A stretch of 64,000 nucleotides of DNA from Saccharomyces mikatae IFO 1815 (Eukaryota; Ascomycota; Saccharomycetes; Saccharomycetales; Saccharomycetaceae): positions 558,001 through 622,000 of the forward strand of contig NC_079265.1 of assembly GCF_947241705.1 (NCBI RefSeq), given 5' to 3'. Every line of letters starts with the position of its first letter. Position 1 is the stretch's first letter. Positions 30,101 through 40,848 of this stretch are shown one piece after another. A program made the position numbers and the translations under genes. The notes below the pieces were generated by a model that was given only the letters and a program-made list of their open reading frames with translations, had not been told where the DNA came from and ran no database searches.

Positions 30101-30627
30101 CGCTTTTCTATGACAATCAGAAACTCCTGAATTTTCTTTCCTACTATTAGTTTAAATTCGTGGATCTGTTTCCGTTCTTCTTCTGGCAAATTAGGCAATA
30201 ATCGATTGAGTTGATCTATTTGGACATTGACACCATTCATAAGGTTTGTGTTTACAGTGTTTATATCGATCCCACTTAATGCAGTTGTTTGTTGTTGGGG
30301 TTGAAATGTCAACGAATAACGTTGATTTAGCAGTTGTCCGTCGCTACTGGGTAAGAATGTTTCCCGTTGAATACTATCAAATCTAAATATATTGTTTAAT
30401 GTTTGATTGTTAGTTTCGTTTGCATTTCTATCCGGAATTGCTGTTTCTCTAGTTCGGGATGGCATTTGTGGTCTTATGTTATTATTGTTGTTGCTACTGC
30501 CGTTGATGTTGCTGTTGTTGTCAAAATCTTCACTAATATTCAGCCATGCTTGAGGACCCAAATTTGAATGAACATTAGGTGAGTTCAGCCTATTGCTGTC
30601 ATCATTGCTGTTATTATCTTGATCCAT
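27172..30627 (-). CDS. GRR1: Grr1, F-box and leucine-rich-repeat subunit of SCF ubiquitin ligase
   Basis: Substrate receptor of SCF-Grr1, which targets G1 cyclins Cln1/2, Mth1 and others; needed for glucose induction and nutrient signalling. 1151 residues as in S. cerevisiae. Asn-rich N-terminus, a coiled-coil region at about 150-240, an F-box near residues 318-360 (LNMLPSEILHLILDKL), then about a dozen leucine-rich repeats from about 400 to 710 with the CxxIT/DxGxxxL pattern (GCENITDKTIE, GKCSRITDASL, GHCFNITDNGV). The C-terminal tail is Asn/Asp-rich. Convergent with BIR1. Confidence 0.97.
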   Translation of the reverse strand: MDQDNNSNDDSNRLNSPNVHSNLGPQAWLNISEDFDNNSNINGSSNNNNNIRPQMPSRTRETAIPDRNANETNNQTLNNIFRFDSIQRETFLPSSDGQLLNQRYSLTFQPQQQTTALSGIDINTVNTNLMNGVNVQIDQLNRLLPNLPEEERKQIHEFKLIVGKKIQEFLIVIEKRRKKILNEIELDNLKLKELRIDNSPQAISYLHKLQRMRLRALETENMEIRNLRLKILTIIEEYKKSLYAYCHSKLRGQQVENPTDNFIVWIKSIDTNESSDLKEGLQDLSRYSRQFINNVLSNQSSQNISTGMTQRTSIFALNMLPSEILHLILDKLNQKYDIVKFLTVSKLWAEIIVKILYYRPHINKKSQLDLFLRTMRLTSNETVFNYRLMIKRLNFSFVGDYMHDTELNYFVGCENLERLTLVFCKHITSIPISAVLKGCKFLQSVDITGIKDVSDDVFNTLATYCPRVQGFYVPQARNVTLDSLRNFIIHSPMLKRIKITGNNNMNDELVELLANRCPLLVEVDITLSPNVTDSSLLKLLTKLVQLREFRITHNTNITDNIFQELSKVVDDMPSLRLIDLSGCENITDKTIERIVNLAPKLRNVFLGKCSRITDASLFQLSKLGKNLQTVHFGHCFNITDNGVRELFHSCTRIQYVDFACCTNLTNRTLYELADLPKLKRIGLVKCTQMTDEGLLNMVSLRGRNDTLERVHLSYCSNLTIYPIYELLMSCPRLSHLSLTAVPSFLRPDITMYCRPAPSDFSENQRQIFCVFSGKGVHKLRHYLVNLTSPAFGPHADVNDVLTKYIRSKNLIFNGETLEDALRRIITDLNQDSAAIIAATGLNQINGLNNDFLFQNINFEQIDEVFSWYLNNFDGIRMSSEEVNSLLLQVNKAFCEDPFSDANDDQEYIVAPGVNREINNEMCHIVRKFHELNDHIDDFEVNVASLVRVQFQFTGFLLHEMTQTYMQMIELNRQICLVQKTVQESGNTDYQKGLLIWRLLFIDKFVMVVQKYKLSTVVLRLYLKDNITLLTRQRELLIAHQRSAWNNNNENNVNRNANNGELIVPEAEVNDANSNDTNSGNDDNETENPNFWRQFGNRMQISPDQMRSLQMGLRNQDMVRNNNNNNINESIPDTAIDSQMDDASGTPDEEML

Positions 30628-31360
30628 TATGTGTCTTTCTCAGTATGAGAAAACCGCAGGACTGTTTGGTTACTACTGGAAATAAGCAGCGTACCAGAAT
30701 CTATGAAAGGTGTTGAGATTTTACACGACTGTAGGTTTAAATCCAATGTCTCAAGTTTTTGGGGTTCACTGTTAGTTGGACACAAGTTCGCTTTCGATAA
30801 TCAAAAGCCCGACTGCAAAAAGAACGATTAGATGAAAACGGATTACTGTATAAATCCGGACAACTGGGGAGTATAAACAAAAGAGAGTAACACACAGGCA
30901 GAATTAAATCTGGGGTTATGTATTTTTGCTGTACCTTTAATGGTAACCTTACCATTTCACCGACATTATTAAAAGGGCAAATTTTAAAATAAGTTCCTCT
31001 TTCAGGGAAGTTCAATTTTCGGGTAACCTAGATGAGGAGGAAAAGCAAGTAACGCTCATTAATAAATGTAGTCTCAGCACATCTTTGGATGATAAATGAT
31101 GGTATTTTGAGTAACTATATAAAATTTTATGGATCTATTTAATCATTCTTAGATGTAGAAAGAAATGTCGTTGATATGATGGTTTTAAGGAGAAACTTCT
31201 CCCCGGGAATGAAAATGCAGAAATTCATTAGCTCGTATTATTCAGAAAGAAATAATATCATAAAACTGTTAGAGGTGGAGTTGGATAATTTTGGATGGAT
31301 GCAGATATAAGGAGGAAAAGAGAGACTTCTTAATATTAACTATTAGAAAACATAGAGATG
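30628..31360. other. GRR1 promoter and JSN1 3' region
   Basis: Gap of 733 bp between two minus-strand genes. A Reb1 core lies at 31020. A 92-codon minus-strand frame (30737-31015) has no features of a real protein. I see no RNA gene. Confidence 0.55.
31020..31026 (+). promoter_or_regulatory. Candidate Reb1 site upstream of GRR1
   Basis: CGGGTAA followed by C, 393 bp upstream of the GRR1 start, in the gap between GRR1 and JSN1. It could mark the GRR1 promoter boundary or act as a Reb1 roadblock behind JSN1. Confidence 0.45.
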
Positions 31361-31412
31361 TCAGTTTGTGGAATGTAAAGTCACAGTCTCGAGTACGGCA
31401 TTATCGTCGTCG

Positions 31413-31465
<53 letters not shown>

Positions 31466-34400
31466 AATATGGGTTTGGGAAGAGCCGATATTATTTAGTA
31501 TTTCAGTGGTAGTGTTATTATGGTTAGTTAGACTTAATTGGGGTAGTGATAAACGAGTTCCATTATTGAAGTTTAACATATCAAATTGGGAACTTAAGTC
31601 ATCACTGTTCATAGTATATCCGTTATTGGCGCTACCTGAAAAGCCGCCGACAGGGAAGACACCAGGATAACTGAAATATCCCATTGTGGTATTAGCATTC
31701 AATGATTGGCCAGGTGAAAGTGTAGAAGCAGAAGAACCGGTGGGCGCTGCGGTATTCATAGCGGTATGTTTGGATCCGCCACTTTTAACACTAGAAACAG
31801 AAAGACCTCTTATGTGCTGTCCGGAGGAATCTGGAGTGGCGAACATATGCGAAATACTGCTGTTGTGATGCTGATGCTGTTGTTGCTTTGTCTTGTTATG
31901 ATTATTTGAAGGTGATGCCAACCCAACTTCCTCCAATAAACGACGGCTTGGTTGCATCGGAGCAGAATCAGTTAACACTTTCCTGACTTGTTTGATAATG
32001 TGGGCCCTTAAATCATCTTCAAGTAACGGCATTGCCAAAACTTTATGAACAAAAGTGGGGCCATAATTGGTTTCACATAAAAGCTTCGTTAATTCTTTTG
32101 GTGGTGGAGAATCGTATGCATTTAAGCTTCCAAATAAAGAGTCCAAGATAATTTTCCTGGCATTATCATCTCCTCTGTAATTAAGGATCTTTAATATAGT
32201 TAAAGAAGCCATTCTGTGACCACATAACTCAACAATTCTTTTGGTTAATCTTGGTGCCAAGATAGAATGTCTATTGGGTAAAACACTAGTATCTAAAAAC
32301 CATGTTACCAATAATGCCCCGTTGCTATTGGTGCTTAAATATTCAGCATATACAACAATCATGGCGCTCAAGACAATTGATTGTTCTGGGGTAATAATAT
32401 CATGTGCCTCCAAACAAGCTCTAACGGCCCTTGCGCCATACCTATTCTGAACGATAACCCAAAAATTGGCGATTATACTCTCAAAAATGAACTGGTTCCA
32501 GGGAAATCCAAATTTCAAAACACATTGGATAACATAATTCCCGAATTGGTCATTGATTAATGGTGTACAGTAATCCTTCACTCCTTGCGTCACTTGCATA
32601 ATCTGTCGTGGAGTATGGGCCATGGTAATCATTTTCTGACATGCCCATGTTCCGTTTTTGTGAACACCCATAGAAGTTAAGTATTTGCTTGTTTTCCTCA
32701 GCATGACGTCTCTAACGATATCAGATGAATGTTCAAACAACTTTTGTACAATAGTATTACCCAAGTAATCGGAGCTCAGTTCTGGCAACTCATCAAGCAT
32801 AGCAATAGCCAACTGCTCGATTTCTAAATCGGAAAGCGAATTAGAATCAATGGACTTTCGCAATTCGCGTAGTTTGGGTGGATCGAATTCCCTGACAGTC
32901 AATGGTTCTGGTAAAGGACCAAAATTTTGTGTGTCGGAAGTCCCTCTATGGTTCAGCGATTTTTTTATCAATGAATTGCTTTGATATTCATCAGCATTTG
33001 CTCTGAAGAGCTCAATGATCTCTCTTAACGAATCCTCTTTTTCATTAACGTTAGGCGGTGGTAGCGGAAAGGGGCATTGCTCTTTTTCATTTGAAGAGTT
33101 ATTGTTGTTTCCATGAAGATTATTGTTATTATTGTAACCATGAAGAACACTGTTGAATCCTGCTGAGCCTGAACTGTGATTCTGGTGTTGTGATTGTTGG
33201 TTGAATACGGGTATGGAGACACTGCCTTGCTGTTGGAAAGTGACATTTCCATTAAATAATTGCTCTTGTAATAGAGGTTGTGGTTGTAAATTATTGTTTT
33301 CCGAGCCTAATGGCAAGCCTTGAGAATTGAGAAGAAACTGGGGAGGTTGTTGATGCATAGGTAGAATCTTGGCAAACGAAAGTTTACTTGGCGCTCCGAT
33401 CATAGAAACTTCCTTGCCTTGTAGACTATCCAGGGCCTTCACGGCACTTTCCGCAGTAGTAAATTCAACTAAGGCCATGTTCAAATTTCTCAAAGTTCTA
33501 GCAGATATGACTTCACCATATTTGGAGCATAGAGTTGCCAAGGAAGTGCTTGTTAGATTTATAGCGTTATTTAATTGCGGTTGCTGATGCTGCAAAGGAA
33601 AAACGTTTGAAATTGAGATAGTGTTGGTGGGTAGCAGGTTAGATATTTGGTTTATTGATGGTACAGTGGGATCCGTTGTTACCCAGTTAATAGATTGCGG
33701 GTCGATTTCATCGGCAACCAATGGACATTCTTGTGTTGAAATGGTATAATGTGACGAGATACTGGCGCGAGGAGGTTGTTCGTACAATGGAGCATCAGTA
33801 TATATACTAGACGCGTTTGATTGGGACCTCTGTCTTGTACTTGACCAGAGAGAATTTGGGATAGCCAAATTATTCGCATTCATCTTATTATCTATTATTT
33901 GGCTTCCACTAGTGGACACCAAGTTGTCAAAATATGCGGTTTTCGTCGAATAGTCGTTAAGTGTGTTTGAATTGTTGGTGTTATTGCTTGTTGTGGGTTG
34001 CAACTGTTGTAAAAGGTGCTGCTGCATCGGATCGTTGGCACTAACATTAGACGACCATATTCCGCTCGAAGTACGAGGCTTGGGAGCAATTGATGATATG
34101 GAAGTGATCTGGGAGGACATAGTATTATTTCTTGTCCTTGAGATCTGATGTGGCAAACCAAACGAGTCACTAGATCCTCTCGGAGCCGGAATCAAGAAAT
34201 TATTACTTGAATCAGGGAAATGCACCAATTTTTCCACATCTTGAGGAGGGGTCAAACTGCCCGGTCTATCCATAGTTACACCATCTATAGAGCTTTCCAT
34301 CGTCTTGCTTCTAGAAGGGCTGGCCCTCGGGGTCTTGGACGCCACCGTAGACTGTGAACTGTTATTGCTGGAGGTAAAATCAGCAGAATTCTTACCGTGG

Positions 34401-34645
34401 CCATTCTTCTTTGAATGATGCAATTTAGCACTGATAGAAGGCAAAAGATTACTCAACGTATTGGAAAATTTGCCCGCACGCGACCTATATGATCCAAGCT
34501 TCTGTGGCTGTTGCTGCAGTTGACCATTAGTGCTCGCTCCATTGTTCTCGTACTCCTCCTCGTATATTGGGATGGTGATACCTGGGTCAATTACCTCGGG
34601 GATGTTGGACAAGTTGTTGATGTTCATCTGCTTACTTTTATCCAT
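31361..34645 (-). CDS. JSN1: Jsn1 (Puf1), Pumilio-family RNA-binding protein
   Basis: PUF-family protein that binds mRNAs for membrane and mitochondrial proteins and links Arp2/3 to mitochondria. From the ATG at 34645 it has 1094 residues and starts MDKSKQMN (S. cerevisiae about 1091). An RRM-like segment lies at about 330-430 (NLNMALVEFTTAESAVKAL), PUF repeats at about 560-890 (for example DQFGNYVIQCVLKFG, NRYGARAVRACLE), and the flanks are rich in Gln, Asn and Ser. A run of about 18 Asn sits close to the C-terminus. Nine in-frame codons upstream to 34672 are not family-like. Divergent from BUD4. Confidence 0.95.
31409..31464 (+). repeat. Trinucleotide tract (TTG)n encoding Asn run in JSN1
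   Basis: About 18 tandem GTT/TTG units, read on the minus strand as consecutive AAC codons near the JSN1 C-terminus. Nearly pure codon repetition suggests recent slippage and likely length polymorphism. Confidence 0.85.
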
Positions 34646-35031
34646 CTTAAGAAAGCATAAATGGATGTACACGCTCTTTATCTTACATACAATTCTTTCG
34701 AAGTGCCTCTTATTGTTTTCACCATCCCTCTCTATGCGCTATTGGTCATCCTACAAGAAACGCCCCCTTTGTCCCCACAGGTGTTGGCGGGTAATTTGTC
34801 CAAGTAAAAAAAGAGACATTATCGCGAGGAACGGAAAGATGTCCCGATTTAGAAAAAGGTAAACAACGTGGAATATTCCTCGAGAGAACAATGATGTTTA
34901 TTAATGCCGAGGAAACATTGGAGGGAAGCATCTCCCTATACTCCTATTCGTAATGAAGCGTAGGTTTTATCAATCTACGTAATAATTATTCAGCAGTCAA
35001 TCAAAGTATATAACAATAAAAGTAGAGAGGC
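34646..35031. other. JSN1/BUD4 divergent promoter region
   Basis: Gap of 386 bp. It contains an Mcm1-Fkh composite site 166-190 bp from BUD4. No coding frame of interest. Confidence 0.6.
34842..34866 (+). promoter_or_regulatory. Candidate Mcm1-Fkh composite site of BUD4
   Basis: A degenerate Mcm1 box (TCCCGATTTAGAAAAAGG, 34842-34859) runs directly into a forkhead site GTAAACAA (34859-34866). This is the arrangement found in CLB2-cluster promoters such as SWI5, and BUD4 is a known member of that G2/M cluster. Confidence 0.6.
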
Positions 35032-38000
35032 ATGCACGACGCTGAGACTACCGTAGACTCTCTACTAAAAGAGATAGATAATGAAATGGAACAAACGAAA
35101 ACCCATGTTATGCAGAAAGATTCTGAAGATAAATCTAACAATTGGAAGCTCCCACTGCAGGAAATAGGTGATGAGACAATGGAAATGCTGGTCAAACACA
35201 ATACTAAGTCGAATTGTAATGCAACGGAAAATAGTAGGGGTCGATCACCTTCAAAGAGATCTGTTCTCTCTAATGAAAGCTTCAGTCTGGACCTCTTGTG
35301 TGTAAATTCTGAACTTGAAAAATCTCCAGCTATAATACAGAAGGAACGGATTAGAAGCTCGGTTGCTAATGACTCATCACCTTCCACCAATTCTCCTAAA
35401 GTGCTTAATAACCTGAAGAATATGGCACATGATATAGACGACCTGACTCGTGAAGAAGGAAAGGTTCCAAAACTAAATAGCTCTCCTTTTAAATTTACTT
35501 TGAAATCGACGCAGCCTCTACTATCTTATCCGGAATCGCCCGTTCATAGAAGTTCAATTGAGATAGAAACTAATTATGACGAGGAAGATGAAGATGAAGA
35601 AGATGCATCTACATATTTGTCACAATCACCTCAAATACTACATTCTCCATCAAGAATTCCGATAACGAACGCCGTGTCGATCAATAAGCTTAATCTCGAC
35701 TTCTCATTGACTACCACCAAATCTGACATGAGGATATCATCAGATACCTCCGCGGACAACATAGAACAAGAGTTAGATACGAGGACAATTCCTGAATTAC
35801 CATACTGTATGTCGTCTACACCCGAAATGATGCCGGTCGATAGGAAATGTAACGTTCCAAGAGAATTGTCGAATATTAATAAGAGATTACATTCGGATTC
35901 AAGATCACCGACGGCGTCTGTTGAAGATTTGGGTATTTCAATGAATCTTACAGAGGTTAGTGATCATCTGGATAATTCAGTCACTACCAATACAGATGCG
36001 CTTATTGAAAATGATGTGGTGCAAGACCTAAAACACAATATGGATCATATCGATGAAGCTTTTAATGAAAGGAAAGTTTTCAGCGAATGTTTTGATGATT
36101 CATCAGTCGATATTTTGGGCAACACCACATCAGCCATTTATCGTACTAATGAGGCTATTAACAATGTTGAAGGTTTTTCAGAGGAAGAATTAATGAGTCT
36201 CAGTGGATCCAAGTGTGATGACGCCAATACTGGACCTGATGGTGCAGAGAATGAAGAAAAGGCAGAAGCTGGTGCAGATATTTCAACATCTTCGAAGTCA
36301 GAGGATGGTTTTGTCAATGACTACAAGAAAGTTAAACAGGAAGATCAGGATAGCAATGAGTCTCGCCACGAAAATGAACAGGAAAATGAACAACCAACGA
36401 CACCTCCTCAAAAAGATGCTTCGGAAAAAATGTCTGCTGAACCAAATAACCAAAGTAGATTACATGAAAACCCTTATGATGAAGTGGAGAATGAGACGGT
36501 TCGACCCAAAGAAAGTCGGCTCGTACAAATTGCAAGCAGCTCAGAAGATAACCATAGCTTGGATGGGGAAAGTAATAATCATAATGGAGAAACTACTAAA
36601 GTCAATAGTCAATTGATAAGAAGCTATCCAGAGAGAAGCGATTCATTATCGTTACCTGAAAATATGTTCGCGAATGAGAAACATGATAACGCTTGCAACG
36701 AAGAAAAGGAAAGTGAGATGAAGAGTACGGATTTTATAAACGAGGGGAAAGAAAATAAATATGAAAGTATTGAAGAAAATGAAGAGCAAGAGTACGTTCC
36801 TCTTCTACCACCTCTGCCAAGATGGGAAGCAATTCAATTTAACGAGCCATTTACTGATGAAATCGATAGCTCCAATGATTCCATCGATTTAACCAGATCT
36901 ATGAAACCTTCGGATTACATTTCTATCTGGCATATCCAGGAAGAAGAAATCAAGTCTACCTCACCAGAATCCATCGCTAATTCTCAATTTTCACAACAAT
37001 CCTCAGTGACTACGGTATCCACAATCGATTCCAAGAAAGAAAATGGACCAACAGTGTTTAAATTCAAGCCCAGAATAGTTAGCAGAAGTAGGATTTATAA
37101 TCAGAAAAGCAGAGTTTCTTCAATAAATCATTGCGAAAACGACGATTACATTTTAAAGAACAACGAATGGAATGCTTTGGATCCTATGAGAAGAAATACT
37201 CTTATATCTAAAAGGATTCAAGATAATATAAGAACTCAAAAAGGCCTTGCACCATTTACAAGACCAACCATCATGAAAACTCATGACGAAAACCCAGGAT
37301 TTAAGAATCATATTTTTGGAGGAGAAAAATCGGAAGAAAATGAAGATGCTACATACAATATGCAGCTAGACGAACAAGAGATTACAAAAGATACTCAAGA
37401 TGAGGCTGAATTTTTAGGCTGTGAAATAGAGAGTGCAGGTGATATAACTTTCAATAAAAGCGATTTGCTATCTTTATCTATTGATGAGGAACTAGGTCAA
37501 GATTTCGCTAACTTTCTAGATGCATTAGATCATGACTCTACATCCTTAAATCATGGACTAGATGATGGAACCAGTTTTAACAGGGATAGTTCGAAAAAAA
37601 GTTTCAATTCTCTTTGGGAAAATAGCTATGAACTAAAAGCACCCACATCTGTAAGAAATCAATCTATTGCCCCAGATGTTCTTCAAAAATTACTAGAATC
37701 AGATACCAAAAACGACACAGAATTAGAAAAAGATAAAAAGGAGGGATCCAACGAACTACGTAGTGGTTTGGGTATTGGGACATTGAAGACACCAGTTAAA
37801 GATGTTTCAGTTGCACTAGCAGCAAGTATCAGAGGGTATGAAGCGAGTTTCAGTGACACCTACTCTCGTCCGGAAGAAATGGACAATAGTGATGCGATAA
37901 CTTTGAACATGTTCGATAATTTCGAAGAGGATATCATGACTCCTTGTACCCCAACTCGTAGTATAAGTCCAATAAAAAGGCATATTAGTAGTCCATTTAA

Positions 38001-39327
38001 AGTTATCAAGGCTGGAAACAAACAAATGTGTGATATAATAAATGGCGAGTCTGAAGAAGAAGTAGAATCAAACAAGGAGGAAGAAGCAGATGATTCGAAG
38101 CAAGTTATATCTTTATCATTGACGCAAACAAAAGAAGGCGTCGAAATGAAAGAAGAAATGAAAACCCAACTTCAACAACCACAAGATGCAGAAGAAGATT
38201 TCCCAGATATGGGAACACTTTATTTAAGTGTAAAGGGTATCTCTACGCTTGCATTATATGGAACTAAAAGTCATAGAGCAACATATGCTATTGTTTTTGA
38301 CAATGGAAAAAACGTCATCCAAACACCCTGGGAATCACTTCCTTATGACGGAAATATCAGAATTAACAAGGAATTTGAACTACCCATGGATAAAATAAAT
38401 AACAGTGAACCTTCCTCCCCCATTTCGAAAGGAAATAGTTTTAAAAAATGTGTTATCACATTAAAATGTAAATATGAAAGGCCTCGACATGAACTAGTCG
38501 AAGTTGTAGACAAAGTGCCAGTGGGTAAGAGTTTCTTTGGCAAGACAAAGTATAGGTTTGAAAAGAAATATGTGCAGAAAAAAGCAAAGCAGGATGAATG
38601 GGATTATCTGTTCGCCCAAGATGGTTCATTTGCTCGTTGTGAAATTGAAATTGATAATGAATTTTTGAGTAATGTCGCATTCAGTAATAATCATATACGT
38701 TATGATATGATCAATAAGTGGAGCCGAATCGCAGATAAAATTCATGGCTCAAAAAAGCTGTATGAACTGCCACGCAAGGCGCCTCACAAAGTGGCTTCGT
38801 TGGATGTGGAAGCATGTTTTCTGGAAAGAACTTCAGCTCTTGAACAATTTCCCAAACAGTTTTCATTGGTCGACAAGATTGTTTCCAAATACAAACAGCA
38901 GCAGAGTATATATAAAGAAGGATACTTATTGCAGGATGGTGGTGACCTAAAAGGGAAGATAGAGAACAGGTTTTTCATACTGCGCGGTTCGCAACTGTCT
39001 GGCTACCACGAAGTGTCCAGAAAAGCCAAGATCGATATTAATCTATTGAAAGTTACGAAAGTATTACGTAATGAAGATATTCAGACAGATGATGGTGGGC
39101 AAAGAAATTTCACAGATTGGGTACTATTTAATGAATGTTTCCAACTTATATTTGATGATGGCGAAAGAATTACATTCAATGCAGAATGCTCCGATGAGGT
39201 AAAGAATGCTTGGTATTGCAAGCTGAAGGAAGTTGTTGAGTTGAATGTTTTCCATCAACCTTGGGTGAAGAAATATTGTGAAAGGTTTGCTATAGAGGAA
39301 AAAAAGAGAATTACTATCAATGAGTAA
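35032..39327 (+). CDS. BUD4: Bud4, anillin-like landmark for axial budding
   Basis: Bud-neck protein that binds septins and, with Bud3 and Axl2, marks the axial bud site. 1431 residues, close to the 1447 of S. cerevisiae. The first 1000 or so residues are acidic, Ser/Glu/Asn-rich and probably disordered, with many SP and TP sites that fit Cdk control. The C-terminal part holds an anillin-like region (about 1060-1280) and a PH domain (about 1290-1405; begins YKEGYLLQDGG, with the conserved Trp near its end). The ORF is uninterrupted; some laboratory S. cerevisiae strains carry a broken allele. Confidence 0.95.
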   Translation: MHDAETTVDSLLKEIDNEMEQTKTHVMQKDSEDKSNNWKLPLQEIGDETMEMLVKHNTKSNCNATENSRGRSPSKRSVLSNESFSLDLLCVNSELEKSPAIIQKERIRSSVANDSSPSTNSPKVLNNLKNMAHDIDDLTREEGKVPKLNSSPFKFTLKSTQPLLSYPESPVHRSSIEIETNYDEEDEDEEDASTYLSQSPQILHSPSRIPITNAVSINKLNLDFSLTTTKSDMRISSDTSADNIEQELDTRTIPELPYCMSSTPEMMPVDRKCNVPRELSNINKRLHSDSRSPTASVEDLGISMNLTEVSDHLDNSVTTNTDALIENDVVQDLKHNMDHIDEAFNERKVFSECFDDSSVDILGNTTSAIYRTNEAINNVEGFSEEELMSLSGSKCDDANTGPDGAENEEKAEAGADISTSSKSEDGFVNDYKKVKQEDQDSNESRHENEQENEQPTTPPQKDASEKMSAEPNNQSRLHENPYDEVENETVRPKESRLVQIASSSEDNHSLDGESNNHNGETTKVNSQLIRSYPERSDSLSLPENMFANEKHDNACNEEKESEMKSTDFINEGKENKYESIEENEEQEYVPLLPPLPRWEAIQFNEPFTDEIDSSNDSIDLTRSMKPSDYISIWHIQEEEIKSTSPESIANSQFSQQSSVTTVSTIDSKKENGPTVFKFKPRIVSRSRIYNQKSRVSSINHCENDDYILKNNEWNALDPMRRNTLISKRIQDNIRTQKGLAPFTRPTIMKTHDENPGFKNHIFGGEKSEENEDATYNMQLDEQEITKDTQDEAEFLGCEIESAGDITFNKSDLLSLSIDEELGQDFANFLDALDHDSTSLNHGLDDGTSFNRDSSKKSFNSLWENSYELKAPTSVRNQSIAPDVLQKLLESDTKNDTELEKDKKEGSNELRSGLGIGTLKTPVKDVSVALAASIRGYEASFSDTYSRPEEMDNSDAITLNMFDNFEEDIMTPCTPTRSISPIKRHISSPFKVIKAGNKQMCDIINGESEEEVESNKEEEADDSKQVISLSLTQTKEGVEMKEEMKTQLQQPQDAEEDFPDMGTLYLSVKGISTLALYGTKSHRATYAIVFDNGKNVIQTPWESLPYDGNIRINKEFELPMDKINNSEPSSPISKGNSFKKCVITLKCKYERPRHELVEVVDKVPVGKSFFGKTKYRFEKKYVQKKAKQDEWDYLFAQDGSFARCEIEIDNEFLSNVAFSNNHIRYDMINKWSRIADKIHGSKKLYELPRKAPHKVASLDVEACFLERTSALEQFPKQFSLVDKIVSKYKQQQSIYKEGYLLQDGGDLKGKIENRFFILRGSQLSGYHEVSRKAKIDINLLKVTKVLRNEDIQTDDGGQRNFTDWVLFNECFQLIFDDGERITFNAECSDEVKNAWYCKLKEVVELNVFHQPWVKKYCERFAIEEKKRITINE

Positions 39328-39490
39328 AAAGTGATTCTTTGACTAAAAGACAAAAATTTAGATAAAAAAACCGACTCATAATCTAGTGATTTGTGTTTTT
39401 TAGTATGAAGATTAATTACATATATAAGAGCCGAATATATACGTAAATTATGGACAATATACCTTTATTTTAGTTTCACATACTCCATTA

Positions 39491-40477
39491 TCATTTCGAA
39501 CTTTGATTTTGATTTTGATTAGGCTGTTGGTTCATGGGTGGCATCATACCTGGCATGGGGAATGGGGGGAAACTGCCAAACATAGGTAACGGCGGGAAGC
39601 TTGGATGCATTGGAGGAGCAGGAGGGTTTGGTGTTCCGGACATACTATTACCCATATTATTGTTGATATTGGACATATTTGCATTGTTAATGTTGCCATT
39701 GTTGTCAATCATATTGCCAAGGTTCGAATCTGCGTTATTTGCAGAGTTCAATTTTCCTTGCTGCTGAAGGGATAACAGGCCCATTAGAATTCTCCTAGGA
39801 TTATAATCTTGCTGTAATTTTTCTTGTCTGTGTAAATACTCCATCCAGGTGAATTCGTTGAATCCGTAATTGAAATAGTCACTAATATTAGCTCCTGGTT
39901 GTCTCCAGGGTTTTTCTTTCAGTACTTCAGGATCTATTGTTGTTATGCCGACGCTATCAAAAATTCCTTCTTTATCTAAGTCTATAGAACCAACCATTGA
40001 CTTCGGTATATTTTCTTCGCCCTCTGTGGCTTTTGATGACATTCTAGTTGTTACGCCTTGATCTAGTTCACCCTCTGTTATTAGTCTTTCATCAGATGTT
40101 TTTGTGATGGAAGGAGATACATCAGTGGCTACGCTAATTACGTCTTTGTTTGAGGATGCCGTTGTACTAGGATAGGAACCCAACAGTTTTGCATCTAATC
40201 TAGTAGGATCAGGACCCGTACTTATGATTACTTCTAGATCAGAATCGCTATCGTTCTCCGACGGGTCAGAGTATATATCTTCATCAGAACGGTCATCTTT
40301 TGCAATAGCTGGTACCTCCTCCTCGGGAGAACCCAGTTTTTGTCTTTTAACTATACCGAGATTATTACTGGCATCTATTCCTACTTCATCATCTCTAGAT
40401 CGTTTAGATGAAGGTAATGCTAACTCAGAGTCGGAACCGTATAAGAATTTGTCATCTTCGTCTTCACTTGAGCTCAT
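39491..40477 (-). CDS. FIP1: Fip1, cleavage and polyadenylation factor subunit
   Basis: Flexible subunit of CPF that tethers poly(A) polymerase Pap1 to the pre-mRNA 3'-end machinery. 328 residues (327 in S. cerevisiae). The N-terminus is acidic and low in complexity; it contains the Pap1-contacting region. The conserved Fip1 motif lies at about residues 178-222 (KPWRQPGANISDYFNYGFNE). The C-terminus is Asn/Pro/Met-rich. Convergent with BUD4. Confidence 0.96.
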   Translation of the reverse strand: MSSSEDEDDKFLYGSDSELALPSSKRSRDDEVGIDASNNLGIVKRQKLGSPEEEVPAIAKDDRSDEDIYSDPSENDSDSDLEVIISTGPDPTRLDAKLLGSYPSTTASSNKDVISVATDVSPSITKTSDERLITEGELDQGVTTRMSSKATEGEENIPKSMVGSIDLDKEGIFDSVGITTIDPEVLKEKPWRQPGANISDYFNYGFNEFTWMEYLHRQEKLQQDYNPRRILMGLLSLQQQGKLNSANNADSNLGNMIDNNGNINNANMSNINNNMGNSMSGTPNPPAPPMHPSFPPLPMFGSFPPFPMPGMMPPMNQQPNQNQNQSSK

Positions 40478-40848
40478 TTATTTGGGATAGTAATATATTT
40501 ATTGTTACAAATGGAAGGATAGATGCAGAGCAAATAAATAGTTTAGCTAGCAAGATGGCATTGTTACAACAGCATTTCTTAATACCCATGCAGTGTCATA
40601 CATTATAAAGGTTTTTCAAGATTATGTGAATTTCCTTTCTTATCACAACATACGGAAAACTGATAATACTACAATAACGTGTCATGGAGCTTGAGACATT
40701 GAATACATATATACTCATATATATATCTATATATACATATATATTTAAGTACACAAATTCTTAGCAATTTGAGTGAGACAATGGGATAAAGATGTATGGG
40801 TAAATGGATATTTTGAAGGTAGACGGAAGTGTATGATACTTTTCGAGA
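40478..40848. other. FIP1 promoter and IME1 3' region
   Basis: Gap of 371 bp with an alternating AT stretch at about 40707-40745. Nothing else recognised. Confidence 0.5.
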
